Of a stretch of DNA of 12,114 nucleotides, positions 1 through 6,601 are shown one piece after another (positions within the stretch are counted from its first letter, which is position 1; the number at the start of each line of letters is the position of its first letter). Both the position numbers and the translations under genes were made by a program. This DNA comes from Leptotrichiaceae bacterium. Lineage in GTDB: Bacteria > Fusobacteriota > Fusobacteriia > Fusobacteriales > Leptotrichiaceae. The notes beneath the pieces are model-generated. The model had not been told where the DNA came from and made no database searches. It worked only from the letters and a program-made list of their open reading frames with translations. The stretch covers positions 1 to 12,114 of the forward strand of contig JAUNKI010000049.1 in NCBI GenBank assembly GCA_030532815.1. The letters are read 5' to 3'.

Positions 1-30
1 ATTTGATTATAAAAATTTTCATTTAATCGA

Positions 31-39
31 ATTATAGCA
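31..39 (-). promoter_or_regulatory. Possible extended -10 promoter facing out of the window
   Basis: Read on the minus strand, 39 down to 31 gives TGC followed by TATAAT, a textbook extended -10 element. No good -35 lies at the usual distance: the hexamer 17 bp upstream (54-59) reads CACTTT. It lies about 70 bases beyond the end of the HxlR gene and points left, so it could drive a gene outside the window. Perfect TATAAT boxes arise easily by chance in DNA this AT-rich, so this is only a candidate. Confidence 0.3.
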
Positions 40-105
40 TATTTTTCAAATGAAAAGTGTAACTTCCGATACATTTCTTCATTTTATTTCTTTTACAAAA
101 TTTTT

Positions 106-435
106 CTATTTTATTTTTTCCCTGTATCCTGTTCCCCATTTATCCATTTCATCAAGTATAGTACTCAAACTTCTTCCTATTTCCGTCAGTGTATATTCCA
201 CTCTGGGAGGCACTTCAGGAAATACCTTTCTTGTCAGTAAACCGTTTTTTTCCATTTCTCTTAAATTGGATGTTAAAACTTTCTGTGAAATATTACTTAT
301 TGATTTTTTTAATTCTCCGAATCTTTTTGTTCCTGTAAACAAATCTCTTATTATCAATATTTTCCATTTGTTTGAAATTAATGTCAATGTTATTTCAACA
401 GAACAATCAGGTAATTCATTTTTATTTATTTTCAT
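106..435 (-). CDS. HxlR-family winged-helix transcriptional regulator
   Basis: A 109-residue protein with the HxlR layout. An N-terminal Cys (Cys11, in the stretch LPDCSVEITL) is followed by a helix ending SNKWKILIIRDL, then the recognition region around FGELKKSISNISQKVLTSNLR, and a wing near residues 65-85 with the family-typical VPPRVEYTLTEIG. HxlR proteins are dimeric DNA-binding repressors. The best studied (YodB, CatR and HypR of Bacillus subtilis) sense quinones, diamide or hypochlorite through this N-terminal cysteine. The ATG at 435 is preceded by AGGAGAGGG (445-453), and a promoter lies further upstream. The gene is divergent from two redox genes, so it probably represses them and possibly itself. 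The ligand or stress is not visible in the sequence. The family assignment is firm and the redox-sensing role is inferred. Confidence 0.9.
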   Translation of the reverse strand: MKINKNELPDCSVEITLTLISNKWKILIIRDLFTGTKRFGELKKSISNISQKVLTSNLREMEKNGLLTRKVFPEVPPRVEYTLTEIGRSLSTILDEMDKWGTGYREKIK

Positions 436-482
436 ATCAGTCTTCCCTCTCCTACTTATTATTTTTTATACTCTTCTACTTT

Positions 483-510
483 ATTATACTATATTTTTAA
501 AATTTGTAAA
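483..510 (-). promoter_or_regulatory. Promoter of the HxlR regulator gene
   Basis: On the minus strand a TTTACA -35 (505-510) and a perfect TATAAT -10 (483-488) are separated by 16 bp. Transcription would start near 476, giving a leader of about 40 bases that contains the AGGAGAGGG ribosome binding site. The inverted repeat at 557-585 lies about 50 bp upstream of the -35, so repression from that site would act less directly here than on the opposite promoter. Confidence 0.65.
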
Positions 511-556
511 TATTTTTTTCTTTCTACATATTGTAGTTACTCAATAGTTCCTTTTT

Positions 557-585
557 AGTAAGTATAGCACTAAAAAGTGCTTACT
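557..585. promoter_or_regulatory. Nested inverted repeat, candidate HxlR operator
   Basis: The inner arms AGCACT (566-571) and AGTGCT (576-581) are perfect and separated by AAAA. Outer arms GTAAG (558-562) and CTTAC (580-584) form a second, wider dyad sharing the right side. The dyad ends at the -35 box of the plus-strand operon. A repressor bound here would block that promoter, and divergently encoded HxlR regulators usually control their neighbour. TTAC/GTAA half sites also occur in known HxlR-type operators such as those of YodB. Binding is inferred from position and symmetry. Confidence 0.55.
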
Positions 586-613
586 TTACATTTGAAACTA
601 TATAATATATAAT
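585..613 (+). promoter_or_regulatory. Promoter of the two-gene oxidoreductase operon
   Basis: TTTACA (585-590) and a perfect TATAAT (608-613) are separated by exactly 17 bp. Transcription would begin near 620, leaving about 30 untranslated bases before the ATG at 650 and placing the TGGAGGA ribosome binding site (633-639) inside the leader. The -35 box abuts the dyad at 557-585, an arrangement suited to repression. Confidence 0.7.
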
Positions 614-649
614 TTACCCATACAAATAAATATGGAGGATAAAAATTAT

Positions 650-1279
650 ATGAAAGTAGCAATTATAGGTGCTAATGGAAAAGTAGGAAGCTTTATTGTT
701 AAAGAAGCTGTAAATAGAGGACACGAAGTGACAGCAGTAATTCGTGATAAAAACAAAAGTACAACAGAAAATTTTATTATTAAAGATTTATTTCATCTTA
801 CGGAAGAGGATTTAAAAAACTTTGATACAGTAATTACCGCATTTTCTGCGTGGACTCCCGAAACATTATTTCAACATACTACGTCTCTACAACATTTAAG
901 TAATCTTCTGTCAGGAAAAAACATACGTTTACTGGTAGTGGGAGGAGCAGGTAGCCTTTATATGGATAAAGATCATAAAATTCAATTATCAGATACCCCT
1001 GATTTTCCTGAAGAATACAAACCCGTAGCAAATGCCATGTCGGATGGATTGGCGGAACTGAGAAAAAGAGATGATGTTCAATGGACATATATAAGTCCTG
1101 CAGCAGATTTTTATGCAGATGATAAAAAAACGGGAAATTATATTATAATGGGAGAGGAATTTACTGTTAATAGTGACGGTGAAAGTAGGATAAGTTATGC
1201 CGATTATGCTTCGGCTATGCTTGATGAAATGGAAAGAGGTAATAATATAAAAAAGAGAATATCCGTTTTAAAAAAATAA
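650..1279 (+). CDS. NmrA-like NAD(P)-dependent oxidoreductase
   Basis: A 209-residue Rossmann-fold protein of the atypical SDR / NAD(P)-binding group (YwnB-like). It starts directly with a beta strand and the dinucleotide motif GANGKVG (residues 7-13). A second conserved strand, LLVVGGAGSL (94-103), then WTYISPAADF (145-154) and a C-terminal ISYADYASAMLDE (181-193) are typical of this group. No classical YxxxK catalytic pair is evident, as usual in this family. I chose the ATG at 650, not the in-frame ATG at 632: the only good ribosome binding site (TGGAGGA, 633-639) overlaps the upstream ATG and is well placed for 650, and the family normally begins MKVAIIGA. It is co-transcribed with the flavodoxin-fold oxidoreductase 21 bases downstream and probably repressed by the divergent HxlR protein. 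The substrate is unknown; a quinone or electrophile-related role is inference from context. Confidence 0.88.
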   Translation: MKVAIIGANGKVGSFIVKEAVNRGHEVTAVIRDKNKSTTENFIIKDLFHLTEEDLKNFDTVITAFSAWTPETLFQHTTSLQHLSNLLSGKNIRLLVVGGAGSLYMDKDHKIQLSDTPDFPEEYKPVANAMSDGLAELRKRDDVQWTYISPAADFYADDKKTGNYIIMGEEFTVNSDGESRISYADYASAMLDEMERGNNIKKRISVLKK

Positions 1280-1300
1280 TGCAGAGAGGAGGAAATAGTT

Positions 1301-1831
1301 ATGAAAACTTTAGTAATTTTAGTACATCCTGATATTAAAGGATCAAAAATAAACAAAATATGGAAACAGGAACTCGAAAAATATCCTGATAAGATCACGA
1401 TACATGAACTTTACAAAGAATACCCGAACTGGAATATTAATGTAAAAAAAGAACAGGAACTTCTTGAAAAATATGACCGTATTATTCTGGAGTTCCCTCT
1501 ATACTGGTACAGTTATCCGCCACTGCTGAAAAAATGGTTTGATGACGTATTTACTTTCGGTTGGGCTTACGGTCCTAACGGAAATAAAATGGAAAATAAA
1601 AAAATCAGTGCTGCAGTTTCCGTCGGAGGATTTGAAAAGGACTATTCCAAAGAAGGACATGTAGGATTCTGCTTAAATACTGTTCTTTCCCCTTTGACAG
1701 CTACTGTAAAATTCATACGTGCTGAAATGTTTCCTCATTTTACTTTATTCGGAACTGAACACGAACTGAAAGATGAGGAAATTAAAGAAAGTGCATTAAA
1801 ATATGCGGAATATATATTAAATTTAAAATAA
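1301..1831 (+). CDS. Flavodoxin-fold NAD(P)H oxidoreductase (quinone reductase-like)
   Basis: A 176-residue protein of the Flavodoxin_2 family, which includes KefF, MdaB and YwrO. These cytoplasmic FMN or FAD enzymes reduce quinones and related electrophiles by two electrons from NAD(P)H. The N-terminal strand MKTLVILVHP matches the family start. The flavin-site signature is FPLYWYSYPPLLKKWFDDVF (65-84), followed by GWAYG (87-91) and the VSVGG strand (107-111). The length is typical. The ATG at 1301 has a strong upstream AGAGGAGGA. It is the second gene of the operon begun at 650. A T-rich hairpin about 210 bases downstream probably ends the transcript. The family is clear; the exact electron acceptor is not. 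Confidence 0.9.
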   Translation: MKTLVILVHPDIKGSKINKIWKQELEKYPDKITIHELYKEYPNWNINVKKEQELLEKYDRIILEFPLYWYSYPPLLKKWFDDVFTFGWAYGPNGNKMENKKISAAVSVGGFEKDYSKEGHVGFCLNTVLSPLTATVKFIRAEMFPHFTLFGTEHELKDEEIKESALKYAEYILNLK

Positions 1832-1866
1832 GACTGTATTATTTATTAAAACGATTATTTTCAGTT

Positions 1867-1960
1867 ATTGAAATCAGTGAAAAAATTTCAATTTTCAAAA
1901 ATCTGTTTACAAATAAGAAATAACAAGTAATTTATAATTAATATATTTCTTAATTATAAA
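1867..1960. repeat. Two AT-rich inverted repeats in the convergent gap
   Basis: The first dyad pairs ATTGAAAT (1867-1874) with ATTTCAAT (1885-1892), 8-bp arms with a 10-base loop. The second pairs TTTATAATTA (1931-1940) with TAATTATAAA (1951-1960), perfect 10-bp arms with a 10-base loop and no G or C. Neither is followed by the long T tract expected of a strong terminator, and both would be weak as RNA hairpins. The rest of 1832-2040 shows no gene that I can support. Confidence 0.35.
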
Positions 1961-2040
1961 CTTTCATTCTTATCAGTTATTATAAAAAATTGTATCAGAT
2001 TTCAAATCCGTCTTTCGGAGTATTTGTCAGGAAAAATTAA

Positions 2041-2077
2041 AAATCTGTCCTTAATTATTGTTAATAAGGACAGATTT
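2041..2077. terminator. Bidirectional rho-independent terminator
   Basis: Perfect 13-bp arms at 2041-2053 and 2065-2077 (AAATCTGTCCTTA and its complement) enclose an 11-base loop. On the plus strand the stem is followed by GACTTTTTCTTT; on the minus strand it is followed by TTAATTTTT. It lies between convergent units, 209 bases after the oxidoreductase and 21 bases after the yhfW stop codon, so it most likely terminates both. The close fit to the yhf operon end suggests that is its main role. Confidence 0.85.
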
Positions 2078-2098
2078 GACTTTTTCTTTATTATTTAA

Positions 2099-3313
2099 TC
2101 ATTCCAACATCTTCAAAAAACTTTTCCCGTTCTCGGGATTTTTTACTTTAAAATATTCGGCTACAGTTGCTCCTATGTCGGACATAGTTTTTCTGTGACC
2201 GATATTTATATTTTTCAGACCTTTTTTATAAATAAGAATAGGTACATTTTCCCTTGTATGTTGGGAATGCCCTATAGTCGGATCATTTCCGTGATCGGCT
2301 GTCACTATCAGTATATCATTTTCATTTAGCTTCTTAATTATTTTCTCTATATATCCGTCACTTTTTTTCAGTATTTCGGAATATCTTTCAGGATTTTCAG
2401 CATGCCCTGCAAGGTCTGTTTCCTGAATATTCACACATATAAATCCTTTTTCAAGTTTATCTATTTCGGAAAGAGTAATACGAAATATTTCATCCGTATC
2501 CACAAGGTTCATAAAACTTTTTCCCTGCTCGTTAAATACAATATCCGCAACTTTACCTATAAGTATCACAGGTATATTTTCTTTCCCCAAAATCGTCGGA
2601 ATCTGTGTTTCAGGATTTATTCCGTAGCCCAAATGCCGTACCATATATCCCTTTTCATAAACTTTTGACTTTGGAGCGTTTATTCCTATATATTTTCCGC
2701 TTTTTTCCTCTTTTGCAGCTTTTATACTTTCAATTGTAGCCTCTGTTCCTCCAAATACTATTACTCTTTCAGTTTCCACTATTTTTCTTACAATTCGGCC
2801 TATTTTTAATTCTTCTTCAAAGGAAATTTTCCGGAAAGTTCCCGTTACGTTATAAACCTGACCTAAATCCGTTTCCAAGTTATCTCCTACGGCTACACAA
2901 TCGTTTACCCACAAATAACGGAGTTTTTCACCTATTTTTTCAACTTTGTACCCTTCTTTTACAAGTGCTTCATAGACATCGTCTATATAATGACTGAATG
3001 GTGCTATTAGCGGTTTTATAGGATATGTTCCCATTATTTCCTGATGCCCAAGAAATGTATCTCCACCGTGATGCATGAGTTCGGCTTTCCCGTATACGGC
3101 TTCAGGATTTATTTTCATCTTTCCGTAATTTTCTCCAAGGGCATTCATTATTCCTAATTTTTCAAGATTTTCAAGTTTCAGTTCAGGCACACTGTCTATT
3201 ATATGTTTACATGTATTTGCACCTAAATCTGCAGGTCTTGTTTTAGGTACATCCTCCATATATCCGACTCCGTAACTATCCAGTACTATTACTATAAATC
3301 GTCCCTGCTTCAT
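2099..3313 (-). CDS. yhfW: YhfW, phosphopentomutase-like metalloenzyme
   Basis: A 404-residue member of the alkaline phosphatase/phosphopentomutase superfamily, close to the roughly 408 residues I recall for E. coli YhfW. The full two-metal set is visible: Asp12 in VLDSYGVG, candidate nucleophile Thr86 in GGDTFLGHQEIMG, Asp300 and His304 in QETDLAGH, Asp340-His341 in TADHGND, and His352 in QHTRE. The same pattern is seen in phosphopentomutase (DeoB), where the threonine carries the phosphate. An inserted cap domain spans roughly residues 95-290, as in DeoB. It is therefore probably an active Mn-dependent phosphomutase or phosphoryl-transfer enzyme in the cytoplasm; its true substrate is unknown. 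The ATG at 3313 follows AAGAGGTAACAG. It is the last gene of the operon, 33 bases after yhfX. Its yhf neighbours argue against ordinary DeoB. Confidence 0.92.
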   Translation of the reverse strand: MKQGRFIVIVLDSYGVGYMEDVPKTRPADLGANTCKHIIDSVPELKLENLEKLGIMNALGENYGKMKINPEAVYGKAELMHHGGDTFLGHQEIMGTYPIKPLIAPFSHYIDDVYEALVKEGYKVEKIGEKLRYLWVNDCVAVGDNLETDLGQVYNVTGTFRKISFEEELKIGRIVRKIVETERVIVFGGTEATIESIKAAKEEKSGKYIGINAPKSKVYEKGYMVRHLGYGINPETQIPTILGKENIPVILIGKVADIVFNEQGKSFMNLVDTDEIFRITLSEIDKLEKGFICVNIQETDLAGHAENPERYSEILKKSDGYIEKIIKKLNENDILIVTADHGNDPTIGHSQHTRENVPILIYKKGLKNINIGHRKTMSDIGATVAEYFKVKNPENGKSFLKMLE

Positions 3314-3346
3314 TCTGTTACCTCTTTTTCTATCTATGAATATGAA

Positions 3347-4507
3347 TTACTGTATTTTTTCTCCGAGAGATGTATATTTACCTATAATTTCAAATTTTCC
3401 GTCCTGTATTCCCTTAACAAGAACCACTGTTGACCTCGTTACAAACATTTGGGCTCTGAAACAGCTTAAAACCGTATCGTTTACATTCCCCTCTTTTTCC
3501 ATTTCCAGATAATAGTCAATATTGTCGGGATCCATTTTAGTTACGTTTATTTTACTGCTTTCTAAAAAATTTCTGCCTACTAAAACATTTTTTATATTTG
3601 AACGTCTGTAATAACCTCCACCGTAAAAATATCCCTTTCCTCTGAAATTATGCGAAATTTCAGATACATAAACATAAGCGGGAATTTCAACGGTTTTACC
3701 GTTTTCTCCCATAGGTATCGTTCCTGTAAGGGAATGACCCGGCTCTCCATGGGTTCCTCCCATTTTGGAAATCAGCTTTATATTTTCTATTGATGTGGCT
3801 GACGGTATATTTATTTCTTTTACTTTCTGATTAAATTTTTCCTTTAAAATTTTTTTTACTTTCATTACCGCTTTTAAATTTGTAGTGCATTTTATTTTTT
3901 TGCTTTTATTATCATATAAAAAACATGGAAATGAAGTCAGTCCGTTTATATTAACTCCCTTCAACTCCTTTATCTTTTCAATATCCTTCTCTATACTGTC
4001 TATTTCAAAACCAGCTTCCTGTCCGGGATAAATTTCAGAATTACTGCCTATTACCCTTAACATAATATCCTGAACTTTTCCCAGCTCTAAAGCAATTTCG
4101 GAAATTTCCTTTATTTTTTCATAAGAATACACTGTTATTATTTCAGGATTACTTTCAACAACTTTTCTCATCATATGTCTGGGTATTTGTACTAAATGTC
4201 CCACATTTCCTATTTTCAAACCGTTATTTATAAACAGTTCAGCTTCCTTAAAATCAACTACAACTGCTCCGGCATATCCCATTTCTTCAAGTTTCCTCGC
4301 TAAATAAGGATTCCTCCCTATCTGCTTTGTCATATAATAAAGTTTGACATCATATTTTTCAGCTTCCTTCAATATCTTTTCAGCATTTTTCAGAAATATA
4401 TCCACATCAATTATGTAACTGTCGGGCATTACATGTCCTTTCTGATGTAATTCAAATGCTGCATTTATAAGCTTCTCATTCCTCTCTTTCAATACATCCA
4501 AAAACAA
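3347..4507 (-). CDS. yhfX: YhfX, fold-type III PLP enzyme (alanine racemase-like)
   Basis: A 386-residue protein matching YhfX of E. coli, about 387 residues. The N-terminal half is an alanine-racemase-type TIM barrel. The likely PLP lysine is Lys61 in LYYMTKQIGRNP, near the barrel start as in this fold. Other conserved stretches are GHLVQIPRH (153-161 region), THGEPGHSLTGT with a probable phosphate-binding role, and a C-terminal beta domain containing GYFYGGGYYRR and CFRAQMFVTRS. The start codon is TTG at 4507, with AAGGAG nine bases upstream. The resulting MFLDVLKERN resembles the beginning of E. coli YhfX, which supports this start. It lies six bases after yhfS, so the two PLP enzymes are probably translated together. 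The reaction is unknown; racemase, aldolase and decarboxylase activities all exist in this fold. Confidence 0.92.
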   Translation of the reverse strand: MFLDVLKERNEKLINAAFELHQKGHVMPDSYIIDVDIFLKNAEKILKEAEKYDVKLYYMTKQIGRNPYLARKLEEMGYAGAVVVDFKEAELFINNGLKIGNVGHLVQIPRHMMRKVVESNPEIITVYSYEKIKEISEIALELGKVQDIMLRVIGSNSEIYPGQEAGFEIDSIEKDIEKIKELKGVNINGLTSFPCFLYDNKSKKIKCTTNLKAVMKVKKILKEKFNQKVKEINIPSATSIENIKLISKMGGTHGEPGHSLTGTIPMGENGKTVEIPAYVYVSEISHNFRGKGYFYGGGYYRRSNIKNVLVGRNFLESSKINVTKMDPDNIDYYLEMEKEGNVNDTVLSCFRAQMFVTRSTVVLVKGIQDGKFEIIGKYTSLGEKIQ

Positions 4508-4513
4508 GTTATA

Positions 4514-5617
4514 TCACTCCTTTGTTATTTTTCCGTATGCCTGCTCCAATATTCTTATAACAGTTTTTGACCCGCTTCTGTTCGGATTTATTCTTATCAT
4601 CTTTTCCTTTAAAGCCGGATTGCTTTTTAAAAATGTTCCTGAAACTTTATAAAATAAAGGAGGAATTTCATATTTTGATTCCGCTCCCACCGGATTGGGC
4701 AATGCACCCAGAGTTTCAGCCGATTTTATTATCCTTTCAGCTATATTTTCCTTAAATTCCACTAATATTACTTTTGACTGGGCATTTCCCAAAAATACAT
4801 TTTTTATATAAGGATATTTTTCTCTGTTGTTTAGTTCTCTTACTAATTCTTCACTTTCCCGTGCCTGTATTGCAAGACTTACAGGAGCATACACAAGTCC
4901 TCTGAGCACTTCCATCGCTTCATAACCTTGAACCTGCCCTCCTCCTGAATAATTCATCTTTTTTACTTTTTCAATAAATTCTTTTTTTCCTGTCAGACAC
5001 CCTATTCCTACAGGACCGAGCAGCTTAAAAGTTGAAAAAGCTGAAAGTTCGGCTCCTAGTTCACAGCCTATTTTATCTACTTTCATTACTGCGTAATTAT
5101 CGTCTGTAAGGATTGTCATATCTGCCCTTATTTTCTTTATTTTTTCTATAACTTCGCCTAAAATGTAGCTGTCATCAGGTTTCTGTCTTGTATGCTGCAG
5201 AAGACAGAATTTCAGTTCACTGTCGTTTAAAATTTCCGAAAGTCCGTTCAAATCATTGAAGTCATATTTTATAATATTCAGATTCATACTTTTTATATTT
5301 ACTTCAGTAGTAGGATAAATAGGAGCATCGTGAACCAGAATTTTACTATTCGGCTCCACAGCGGATAAAATACCCCATCTGATTGCCTGAGTTCCTGCAC
5401 CTCTTGTCAACATACAGCTTTCAGCATTGAAAAAATCAGCTATAATTTTTTCCGCTTTTTCCGTTTTTACAGGTTTATTACCTTCCTTACTCAGTCCCAA
5501 ATCTCCCAATTCCAGAAATTCACTTCCTGACATATGCTCCGTAATAATATCCACTAATCTGAACTGTTTTTCCTGAGCTTCTGAAATTGAAAGAGAATTT
5601 AACGGATATGTTTTCAT
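4514..5617 (-). CDS. yhfS: YhfS, fold-type I PLP-dependent aminotransferase-like enzyme
   Basis: A 367-residue protein of the aspartate aminotransferase fold, near the 361 residues I recall for E. coli YhfS. A cofactor phosphate-binding loop is seen at TRGAGTQAIR (71-80). The Asp pairing with the pyridine nitrogen is probably in LTDDNYAVMK (170-179). The Schiff-base lysine is probably Lys198 in FSTFKLLGPVG. A glycine-rich stretch NYSGGGQVQGYEA (222-234) follows. This layout resembles lyases and selenocysteine synthase-like members as much as true aminotransferases. The ATG at 5617 is preceded by GGAGAAAAGGAA. It follows php after 78 bases, the largest internal gap of the operon, with no convincing promoter or hairpin in it, and runs into yhfX six bases later. 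The substrate is unknown. Confidence 0.91.
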   Translation of the reverse strand: MKTYPLNSLSISEAQEKQFRLVDIITEHMSGSEFLELGDLGLSKEGNKPVKTEKAEKIIADFFNAESCMLTRGAGTQAIRWGILSAVEPNSKILVHDAPIYPTTEVNIKSMNLNIIKYDFNDLNGLSEILNDSELKFCLLQHTRQKPDDSYILGEVIEKIKKIRADMTILTDDNYAVMKVDKIGCELGAELSAFSTFKLLGPVGIGCLTGKKEFIEKVKKMNYSGGGQVQGYEAMEVLRGLVYAPVSLAIQARESEELVRELNNREKYPYIKNVFLGNAQSKVILVEFKENIAERIIKSAETLGALPNPVGAESKYEIPPLFYKVSGTFLKSNPALKEKMIRINPNRSGSKTVIRILEQAYGKITKE

Positions 5618-5695
5618 TTCCTTTTCTCCTGATTCTTTGTATTATTTGTTTATTATTTAAGTACTCTTTTTTATTCCTGTCCTATTTATAAATTT

Positions 5696-6568
5696 TTATT
5701 CAAAAAATTTTTTAGGATTGGTTTTCAGCATTTTTTCAACGGAACTTTCTTTTATTCCGCTTTCTCTTAATTTCGGAATAAATCTGTCAAATATATAGTT
5801 GTATCCTATTCCTCCGTTATACTTCATATTTGATTTTCTTGTAATATCCAGTGACAGAAAAACTCTGTCTATGAGATCTCTTTTTTCTATTTCTTTCAGA
5901 ATTTCAATACGGATATCATCAGACATGTAATTGTTTTTTCCTATTGTATCAAACTCGATATATACTCCGTTATAAAGCATTTTCAGGACATATTCCCCAT
6001 TTCCGCTCAAATCAGTATGACCTATTACAACTTTATCAGGATTCACGTTATATTCTTTGAACAATTTGACCTGCTCATGTCCCATTGTTCCCAAAGATGT
6101 ATGGGTAGTTATGGGAGCTCCCGTTTCCAAATGAGCAATTATCGCAGCTTTAAAAACTTTCAATTCCGTATCGGTTATCTTATCCTTGCTTGAGCCTATT
6201 TCTCCGATTATCCCGGCTTTAACGTCCGTTCCGTCTATTCCTTCTGAAATTTCCTTTTTCATTATTTCAGACAGTTCCTTTTCACTTTTTTCGTAAACAA
6301 AATCAGGATAGAAAGGCTCTTTATAAAATCCTGTTGCACATATGACGTTTATTCCCGACTTTTCGGAAACTTCCTTTATATAGTCAATGTTTCTTCCCAT
6401 TCCTATATTAGTAACATCTGTTACGTTTCTTACTCCGTTTTCATACAGTTCTTTAAATTCCTTTATTGTCTCATCTTTACAGTCCAGTCTACAGTCATCC
6501 AGTTTTTTTACTCCGGACAGGTCTATAAAAATATGTTCATGCATCAATGTATAACCGTCTTTTAGCAT
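5696..6568 (-). CDS. php: Php (YhfV), phosphotriesterase homology protein
   Basis: A 290-residue amidohydrolase-superfamily TIM barrel. The metal ligands are His10 and His12 in LMHEHIFIDLS, Glu123 in IIGEIGSS, His156 in TTHTSLG, His184 in VIGHTDLS and Asp241 in LSLDITRK. Each is two residues earlier than the ligand I recall for E. coli Php (12, 14, 125, 158, 186, 243), so spacing is conserved throughout. As in E. coli Php, a Glu bridges the metals where bacterial phosphotriesterase has a carbamylated Lys. Related enzymes hydrolyse lactones, phosphoesters or esters; E. coli Php has no clear known substrate. The ATG at 6568 follows AAGGAGCGG. It sits between the YhfT permease and the PLP enzymes and probably acts early on the imported compound. 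Confidence 0.94.
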   Translation of the reverse strand: MLKDGYTLMHEHIFIDLSGVKKLDDCRLDCKDETIKEFKELYENGVRNVTDVTNIGMGRNIDYIKEVSEKSGINVICATGFYKEPFYPDFVYEKSEKELSEIMKKEISEGIDGTDVKAGIIGEIGSSKDKITDTELKVFKAAIIAHLETGAPITTHTSLGTMGHEQVKLFKEYNVNPDKVVIGHTDLSGNGEYVLKMLYNGVYIEFDTIGKNNYMSDDIRIEILKEIEKRDLIDRVFLSLDITRKSNMKYNGGIGYNYIFDRFIPKLRESGIKESSVEKMLKTNPKKFFE

Positions 6569-6601
6569 ATTCCCGCTCCTTTTATCAGTATTTTATATTT
6601 A

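Noticed and set aside
50..547. Long plus-strand reading frame opposite the HxlR gene
   Set aside because: It runs antisense across a clear HxlR gene. The translation is Phe/Leu/Ser-rich low-complexity sequence, as expected when AT-rich coding DNA is read backwards.
632..649. ATG at 632 as the start of the NmrA-like protein
   Set aside because: The extra six codons contain the ribosome binding site that serves the ATG at 650, and relatives begin at MKVAIIGA.
2099..3313. Calling this gene deoB (phosphopentomutase)
   Set aside because: The catalytic pattern fits, but all its neighbours are yhf genes and its length and position match YhfW.
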